This document shows, piece by piece, positions 5,740 to 9,787 of a DNA stretch of 9,787 nucleotides (the first letter of the stretch is position 1; the number at the start of each line of letters is the position of its first letter). Made by a program: the position numbers and the translations under genes. The notes beneath the pieces are model-generated. The model did not search any database and had not been told where the DNA came from. It worked only from the letters and a program-made list of their open reading frames with translations. Source of the DNA: Solirubrobacterales bacterium (GTDB lineage Bacteria > Actinomycetota > Thermoleophilia > Solirubrobacterales > Solirubrobacteraceae); the NCBI GenBank assembly GCA_015655225.1, contig JAATFK010000223.1, positions 1-9,787 on the forward strand, given 5' to 3'.

Positions 5740-6936
5740 TCTGATCCAACGTCCACACTCCCACTCCTCAAAGGCGTCCGCGTGCTCGACTTCGGCTGGG
5801 TCTGGGCCGGTGCGCTCGCCGGCCAGATCATGGCGTTCCTCGGCGCGGAGGTGATCAAGATCGAGACGCGCTCGCGACTCGATTACATGCGACTGGGGCC
5901 GCCGATCGTCGGCGACCAGCCGGATCCCGAGCAGCAGCCGATGTTCCACAACATCAACCGCGGCAAATTGAGCTTCAGTGTCGACTTCCGGACCGACGAG
6001 GGACGTGGGCTGATCTTGGACCTCGTCGAGCGTTGTGACGTCGTCGTCGAGAACTTCTCACCCGGGGTCCTCGAACGTTGCGGTCTTGACTACGACCAGC
6101 TTCGCGCGCGCCGTCCCGATGTCGTGATGCTGTCGCTGTCGGCGGGAGGGCACAGCGGCCCGTTGCGCGACATGCGTGGATACGCCTCGACGATCGCGGC
6201 CTACAGCGGGCTCGACTCGCTCGCTGGGTATCCGGGCGAAGAGCCGCTCGGGATCCAGCAGTCCTATCCGGATCCGAACGCCAGCCTGCACGGCCTGGTC
6301 GGCATCCTCGCTGGCCTGCATCGCCGCGAGCTGACCGGCGAGGGTGACCACATCGACATGTCGCAGTTGGCGGCCGGCATGGCCACGGCCGGCGAGGCGA
6401 TGGCGGCGCTCGATCTCTTCGGTGCGCAAGAGGGCACGCTCGGCAACGAGGGGCCCGGCGACGAGCTCGTCCACGACTGCTTCCGCTGCGCGGGCGCCGA
6501 CAATTGGGTCGCGGTCGAGGTCGCTGACGAGGCGGAGCTCGCGTGCCTCGCGGCTGTGGTGGGTCTCGGGGCCGCCGACGTCGGCGACGTCGAACGAGTG
6601 ATCGAAGCGCTCGCTCGCTGGTGCGAGGACCGCGATCACATCGAGGCGATGGAGGCGCTTCAGGCGGGCGGTGTCGCCGCCGGCGCGGTCACGACAGCCG
6701 AGGATCGCTTCAACAACCCGCATTATCGCGCTCGGAACGCGTACATCGAGACCGAGCATCCCGTGATCGGCTGGGAGGTCGTCTACGGCGAGCCGTGGCA
6801 ATGGCCGAACACGCCCGGCGTCGAGATCGAGCGCGCGCCGTTGCTCGGCGAGGCGAACGAGTACGTCGTGTGCGAATTGATCGGGCGCAGCCCCGGTGAC
6901 TACGCGGCGCTGGTCGAACGCAAGATCATCTACTAG
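5737..6936 (+). CDS. CaiB/BaiF family (family III) CoA-transferase
   Basis: This 399-residue protein of normal family length is expected to move CoA from a CoA thioester to a carboxylic acid, or to act on an acyl-CoA directly as racemases of this fold do. Family features are the N-terminal LKGVRVLDFGWVWAGALAGQ with 'MAFLGAEVIKIET', then NRGKLSFSVDFRTDEGR, and the 'DVVVENFSPGVLERCGLDY' block. Asp179 in YPDPNAS lies in the position of the catalytic Asp (Asp169 of formyl-CoA transferase) that forms an acyl-anhydride intermediate. 'GDHIDMSQLAAG' and the C-terminal 'AGAVTTAEDRFNNPHYRARN' also fit. CoA-transferases of this family form interlocked dimers. The gene has no Shine-Dalgarno sequence and an AT-rich promoter motif touching its start codon, so it probably has its own promoter besides read-through from the transporter genes. 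The substrate cannot be assigned. Confidence 0.92.
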   Translation: MSDPTSTLPLLKGVRVLDFGWVWAGALAGQIMAFLGAEVIKIETRSRLDYMRLGPPIVGDQPDPEQQPMFHNINRGKLSFSVDFRTDEGRGLILDLVERCDVVVENFSPGVLERCGLDYDQLRARRPDVVMLSLSAGGHSGPLRDMRGYASTIAAYSGLDSLAGYPGEEPLGIQQSYPDPNASLHGLVGILAGLHRRELTGEGDHIDMSQLAAGMATAGEAMAALDLFGAQEGTLGNEGPGDELVHDCFRCAGADNWVAVEVADEAELACLAAVVGLGAADVGDVERVIEALARWCEDRDHIEAMEALQAGGVAAGAVTTAEDRFNNPHYRARNAYIETEHPVIGWEVVYGEPWQWPNTPGVEIERAPLLGEANEYVVCELIGRSPGDYAALVERKIIY

Positions 6937-6948
6937 GCGGTCAGAACG

Positions 6949-7158
6949 ATGAATCTGCTTGGAACGAGACTCACGTGCGAGACCTGCGGCGCGCAAGCCG
7001 TGGTGATCCACGATGGTGATGGCACGCTCGAGTGCCACGGCGTTGCGATGGTCGTCGTGGCCGGCAGTGGCGACGTGGCCTCGCAGGAAGCGCGGCGCGC
7101 GAGCAGCAAGGGGTCGGGCGGCGATGACGTCGAGTACTTCGAGAGCCGCGATCGATGA
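6949..7158 (+). CDS. Desulforedoxin-like metal-binding mini-protein, CCCH variant
   Basis: A 69-residue protein begins MNLLGTRLTCETCGAQAVVI and continues 'HDGDGTLECHGVAM'. The spacing C10-x2-C13 ... C29-x30-G31 ... M34 is that of desulforedoxin and the N-terminal domain of desulfoferrodoxin, small rubredoxin-like folds that hold one iron or zinc with four Cys in a CxxC...CCG pattern. Here the fourth ligand is His30. A CCCH site would favour zinc or change the iron redox potential. Residues 36-69 are a Gly/Ser/Asp/Arg-rich tail with no motif. The start follows the CoA-transferase stop by 12 nt, with a weak AGGCGG at 6935-6940. The stop overlaps the ligase start (ATGA), so it is translated together with the ligase. 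It may be an electron carrier, a zinc-ribbon partner or chaperone for a neighbouring enzyme; function unknown. Confidence 0.78.
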   Translation: MNLLGTRLTCETCGAQAVVIHDGDGTLECHGVAMVVVAGSGDVASQEARRASSKGSGGDDVEYFESRDR

Positions 7159-8696
7159 ACGTCGCTCTCTTGCTCGAGACGGTCGCCGCCGACCGTCCCG
7201 CAGCGATCGCGGTGCAGGACGACGACGGCCGTGACTCGTACGCTGAATTGCTTGACGGTGCCCGTGGTCTCGCCGCCTGGCTCGAGCGGGCCGCGCCGCC
7301 GGGACCGGTCGCCTTCGTCGGGACCAACCGTCGCGAGATGGTCGAGCTGCTGTTCGCAGCTGCCTATGCGGGTCGGACCTTCTTCCCGCTGAACTTCCGC
7401 ATCAAGCAGGAGGAGATGGCGCGCCAACTCGCGCGCGTGGCGCCGACGCTGGCGATGGTCGGAGAGCGCAATCGCGACATGGTCACCGCAGCCGCGCGCG
7501 CGGGCGCCGTCGACTGTCGGATCCTGACGGCTGAAGCGCTGGTCGCCGAGGCGGCAGCCGCAGACGGCGATGCTGTGACGGCCCCGTTCGACGCGGCCGC
7601 GGCAGCGCTCTATCTCGCCACGAGCGGTACCACCTCGGACCCGAAGTTCGCCGTGGTGACGCACGGCAACCTCTTCGAGTACGTGGTCAACACGGTTGAA
7701 GCTGCCTCAGCGGATGCCGGCGAGGCGGTGCTCGTCTCCGCACCGACCTACCACATCGCCGGGATCGCTCAGCTCCTGGGGAACGTCTTCCGCGGGCGCC
7801 GGATCGTCCTGATGTCGCAGTTCGACGCGCTCCGCTGGCTGGAGCTGGTGCGCGACGAGGAGATCACGCACGCGATGGTCGTCCCGACGATGCTGCGCCG
7901 GATCCTCGATCTTCTCGACACCCGGCCCGACCTCGCTCCTCGCACGCTCGTCAGCCTGTCGTATGGAGGGGCGAAGGCGCCACCGGGACTGGTCGAGCGC
8001 GCGCTCCGCACGCTGCCCGGCCAGGTCGGACTGAGCAACGCGTTCGGGCTGACCGAGACGACGTCGACCGTCGCCGTGCTCAGCCCCGAGGACCACCGGC
8101 GTGCGATCGCGAGCGACGATCCGGCCGTGCGCGCGCGGCTCGACTCCGTCGGGCACCCGATCCCCGGCGTCGAGGTCATGATCATGCGGGCCGACGGCTC
8201 TGCCGCTGAGCCCGACGAGCAGGGCGAGGTCTGCATCCGCGGCGGGCACGTCTCGCCCGGCTACCTGGGCAAGCGCGCGGCGCTGGACGACGCCGGCTGG
8301 CTGCACACTGCCGACCAGGGTCGCCTGGATGCCGACGGTTACCTCTTCCTCGGACGACGGGACGACGACGTCATCATCCGCGGCGGCGAGAACGTCGATC
8401 CGACCGAGATCGAGGCGGTCGTGCTGTCCCACCCGGCGGTCTCCGACGTCGCGGTCGTCGGCGTCCCCGACGCGGAGTGGGGGGAGGCGATTGGCGCGCT
8501 CGTCGTGGGCGACTCCGAGACCTCGACCGACGACCTGCAGCGGTGGGTTCGCGAGCGTCTGGCCGGCTACAGAGTGCCGGCCCTCGTTCATTGGACCGAG
8601 GAGCTTCCGCGGAACGAGATGGGCAAGCTGGTGCGCCGCTGGGCGCGTCAGGAGATCCTGGTCGGCCTCGACCACGCCGAGGAGGAGGACGTATGA
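7155..8696 (+). CDS. AMP-forming acyl-CoA ligase (class I adenylate-forming enzyme)
   Basis: This 513-residue enzyme should activate a carboxylic acid with ATP to an acyl-adenylate and then form the CoA thioester. The phosphate-binding loop is TSGTTSDPK (156-164, in LYLATSGTTSDPKFAVVTH); Ser161 and the Phe after Lys164 replace the usual glycines. The adenine/substrate motif is NAFGLTETTS. GWLHTADQGRLDADGYLFL, then GRRDDDVIIRGGENVDPTEIE, cover the ribose-binding Asp and the hinge. The C-terminal catalytic Lys491 is in LPRNEMGKLVRR. Length and motif order are typical of fatty- or aromatic-acyl-CoA synthetases; specificity cannot be read. The start overlaps the preceding mini-gene by ATGA and its stop overlaps the next one by ATGA. 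The ligase is thus tightly coupled to two desulforedoxin-like proteins. Together with the CoA-transferase it could give two routes to CoA activation of the imported compound. Confidence 0.93.
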   Translation: MNVALLLETVAADRPAAIAVQDDDGRDSYAELLDGARGLAAWLERAAPPGPVAFVGTNRREMVELLFAAAYAGRTFFPLNFRIKQEEMARQLARVAPTLAMVGERNRDMVTAAARAGAVDCRILTAEALVAEAAAADGDAVTAPFDAAAAALYLATSGTTSDPKFAVVTHGNLFEYVVNTVEAASADAGEAVLVSAPTYHIAGIAQLLGNVFRGRRIVLMSQFDALRWLELVRDEEITHAMVVPTMLRRILDLLDTRPDLAPRTLVSLSYGGAKAPPGLVERALRTLPGQVGLSNAFGLTETTSTVAVLSPEDHRRAIASDDPAVRARLDSVGHPIPGVEVMIMRADGSAAEPDEQGEVCIRGGHVSPGYLGKRAALDDAGWLHTADQGRLDADGYLFLGRRDDDVIIRGGENVDPTEIEAVVLSHPAVSDVAVVGVPDAEWGEAIGALVVGDSETSTDDLQRWVRERLAGYRVPALVHWTEELPRNEMGKLVRRWARQEILVGLDHAEEEDV

Positions 8697-8833
8697 GCAA
8701 GCTCGGAAAGCGCTATCGCTGCGTCAGCTGCGCCACCGTCGTACTGTGCCTCAGACCGAGCGCTGAGGAGTTCAGCTGCTGCGGGGAGACGATGCGCGAG
8801 AAGGACATGGAGGAGCTTCCCTCCGGCGACTAG
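8693..8833 (+). CDS. Desulforedoxin-like metal-binding mini-protein with a complete four-Cys site
   Basis: A 46-residue protein begins MSKLGKRYRCVSCATVVLCL, followed by 'RPSAEEFSCCGETM'. C10, C13, C29 and C30 match the CxxC...CCG iron- or zinc-binding pattern of desulforedoxin, and an additional Cys19 is present. It aligns without gaps to the first 34 residues of the mini-protein at 6949 (shared L4, G5, R7, C10, C13, C29, G31, M34), suggesting an old duplication. The size is close to desulforedoxin itself (under 40 residues, a homodimer). The start overlaps the ligase stop (ATGA), with GGAGGAGGAC just upstream acting as Shine-Dalgarno. The stop codon lies in a perfect inverted repeat. Likely roles are a small redox carrier or a metal-binding accessory protein for the CoA enzymes; this is inference. 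Confidence 0.8.
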   Translation: MSKLGKRYRCVSCATVVLCLRPSAEEFSCCGETMREKDMEELPSGD

Positions 8834-8839
8834 CCGGAG
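8821..8839 (+). terminator. Inverted repeat at the end of the mini-gene, possible terminator
   Basis: CTCCGGC (8821-8827), a 5-nt loop GACTA and GCCGGAG (8833-8839) form a perfect 7-bp GC-rich stem that includes the stop codon at 8831-8833. No T-run follows, so it is not a classical intrinsic terminator. High-GC actinobacteria often use hairpins without a T-tract. The position, just before the probable promoter of the regulator gene, suits partial termination or mRNA 3'-end protection. Confidence 0.4.
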
Positions 8840-8864
8840 AGCGGGCCGACGCCGATTCCGCGTC

Positions 8865-8880
8865 TACCATCACACAGCCA
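8865..8880 (+). promoter_or_regulatory. Possible -10 element of the GntR-type regulator gene
   Basis: TACCAT at 8865-8870 fits the TAnnnT -10 consensus and lies 10 nt before the ATG at 8881. Transcription would begin about 4 nt before the start codon, giving an almost leaderless message. The 47-nt gap to the previous gene contains no Shine-Dalgarno sequence, which agrees with this. No convincing -35 hexamer is visible. Confidence 0.4.
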
Positions 8881-9579
8881 ATGAGCACGAACCCATTAGA
8901 CGGCATTGAACTCGGCGCCAATAGCGGCTCGTTCGAGACGAAGACCACCTACGTCTCCTCACGGCTGCGCGAACTGATCATCGGCGGCCAGCTCGAGCCG
9001 GGCACCCGCATCCGTCAGAACGAGATCGCCGAGGCGTTCAACGTCAGCGCGACGCCGGTCCGTGAGGCGATCCGCCAGTTGCAGAGCGAGGGCTTCATCG
9101 ACTCCTCGCCGCACATGGGCGCTCAAGTTGCCAATTCGAGACACGAGAACCTCGCCGAGGTCTTTCACTTGCGGGCGCTGCTCGAGGCGAGGCTGACCTC
9201 GTTCGCCGTTCCTCACCTCACGAAGTCCGACTTGGCGGAGCTGCGCAAGCGCGCCGCCGCCTTCCGCAAGGCGGTCAGAGCGAGAGACCCGACCGAGTTG
9301 CGGCAGACCAACTATCGACTCCACCGGAAGATATGGGAGGCAGCGCAGCAGCCGGTCACGCTCGAGCTGGTGAACGGCCTGTGGGCGAGATTCCCGCGCG
9401 AGATCATCAGCGTCGTTCCGGGTCGCGCGCTGCGCTCGGCGCGCGAGCACGACGCGCTCCTCAAGGCGCTCGAGGCGGGAGACGCCGACACCGCCGAGCG
9501 GCTCGTGAGCGAGCACATCCTCGGCGGCTTCAGCGACGCCCACGGCGCCGGGCTCGTCGACGTGCCCGACGGTCCCTAG
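8881..9579 (+). CDS. GntR-family transcriptional regulator, FadR/FCD subfamily
   Basis: This 232-residue DNA-binding regulator has an N-terminal winged helix-turn-helix (about residues 22-85). It includes LRELIIGGQLEPGTRIRQNE and IAEAFNVSATPVREAIRQLQ, then 'SEGFI', the classic GntR pattern. The rest (about 90-215) is an all-helical FCD ligand-binding domain. Putative metal/ligand positions His148 (NYRLHRKI), His190 (AREHDALLKALEAGD) and His212 (SEHI) are kept, but the usual Asp of D-x-x-x-H is Asn144. Such regulators bind as dimers to short palindromes and release DNA on binding an organic acid or acyl-CoA. It is encoded on the same strand directly after the CoA-activation genes, so it is the likely regulator of the cluster. 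Candidate targets are the AT-rich motifs at 720-738 and 5721-5739. The start at 8881 lacks a Shine-Dalgarno sequence and may be nearly leaderless. Confidence 0.9.
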   Translation: MSTNPLDGIELGANSGSFETKTTYVSSRLRELIIGGQLEPGTRIRQNEIAEAFNVSATPVREAIRQLQSEGFIDSSPHMGAQVANSRHENLAEVFHLRALLEARLTSFAVPHLTKSDLAELRKRAAAFRKAVRARDPTELRQTNYRLHRKIWEAAQQPVTLELVNGLWARFPREIISVVPGRALRSAREHDALLKALEAGDADTAERLVSEHILGGFSDAHGAGLVDVPDGP

Positions 9580-9601
9580 CGCGAACGGAGGAGACCAGCC
9601 G

Positions 9602-9787
9602 ATGGCGATCGGTCCGATCCAGCTGTCGGGTCTTCTGCCATACCTCGCGGTCGAGGCTACGGACCCCGAGCCGCTCGTCGTCTCCGGGACGGCGGCGGCG
9701 TGGTATCGGGCCGCCGGCTGGCTGCGCGGGCATCAGGAGGAGCTGGCGTCGATTCCGACCGCCACGATCGCGCTCGTCGAGGGGCCA
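9602..9787 (+). CDS. Partial gene, possibly crotonase (enoyl-CoA hydratase/isomerase) fold, cut by the right edge
   Basis: The frame begins at ATG 9602 with a good Shine-Dalgarno sequence (GGAGGA, 9587-9592), 22 nt after the regulator stop, and stays open to the window end (62 codons). The product starts MAIGPIQLSGLLPYLAVEAT. It later contains 'DPEPLVVSG', then LRGHQEELASIPTATIALVE and G-P. The last part resembles the crotonase segment in which a helix leads into the strand 'P-x-[PV]-x-I-A-x-[VI]-x-G'. A CoA-metabolising crotonase would suit the neighbourhood. However, the usual 'F-C-A-G-A-D' oxyanion-hole loop expected between these parts is not seen, so it would be a divergent or shortened member. 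Without the C-terminus the family is a guess; that this is a real gene is much surer. Confidence 0.6.
   Translation, partial: MAIGPIQLSGLLPYLAVEATDPEPLVVSGTAAAWYRAAGWLRGHQEELASIPTATIALVEGP

Noticed and set aside
1..9787. CRISPR array, tRNA or rRNA genes, insertion sequence or prophage elements
   Set aside because: No regularly spaced long repeats, cloverleaf-like sequences, ribosomal RNA cores or transposase/integrase motifs were seen.

Overview
The window is a high-GC stretch with G/C-rich third codon positions, many stop/start (ATGA) overlaps and at least one probable leaderless gene. This points to an actinobacterium. I would guess a Thermoleophilia/Solirubrobacterales-type soil lineage, but that is inference from gene style and cannot be proven here.

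Layout. Positions 1-900 are a poorly coding left flank. It holds a possible minus-strand gene start running off the left edge (1-57), a short + strand ORF (310-453), and a frameshifted remnant of a small XRE/Cro-type helix-turn-helix gene (450 to about 700). An AT-rich promoter-like island at 720-738 precedes a leader of about 170 nt. From there every gene is on the + strand: a lipoprotein solute-binding protein (907-2190), a 920-residue LivH-LivM-LivG fusion (2228-4990) and LivF (4987-5697). Together these make a complete HAAT-type (branched-chain-amino-acid-like) ABC importer. A second AT-rich island at 5721-5739 abuts a CaiB/BaiF (family III) CoA-transferase (5737-6936). Next come a 69-residue desulforedoxin-like protein (6949-7158), an AMP-forming acyl-CoA ligase (7155-8696) and a 46-residue desulforedoxin-like protein (8693-8833). 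A GntR/FCD-type regulator (8881-9579) follows, and the window closes in the start of a possible crotonase-like gene (9602 to the right edge).

How it may work together (inference): the importer brings in an organic acid or amino-acid-like solute. The ligase and/or the CoA-transferase make its CoA thioester, and downstream CoA chemistry would follow, with the last gene as a possible crotonase-fold enzyme. The GntR/FCD protein is the obvious candidate regulator. The two AT-rich islands, before the importer and before the CoA-transferase, share a similar 19-nt sequence and may be its operators or simply similar promoters. The substrate cannot be read from the sequence.

Most unusual points: the three-domain permease-permease-ATPase fusion; two desulforedoxin-like mini-proteins that align without gaps over their first 34 residues and flank the ligase with ATGA overlaps, one having His in place of the fourth metal-binding Cys; the paired AT-rich upstream motifs; and probable leaderless starts for the CoA-transferase and possibly the regulator.
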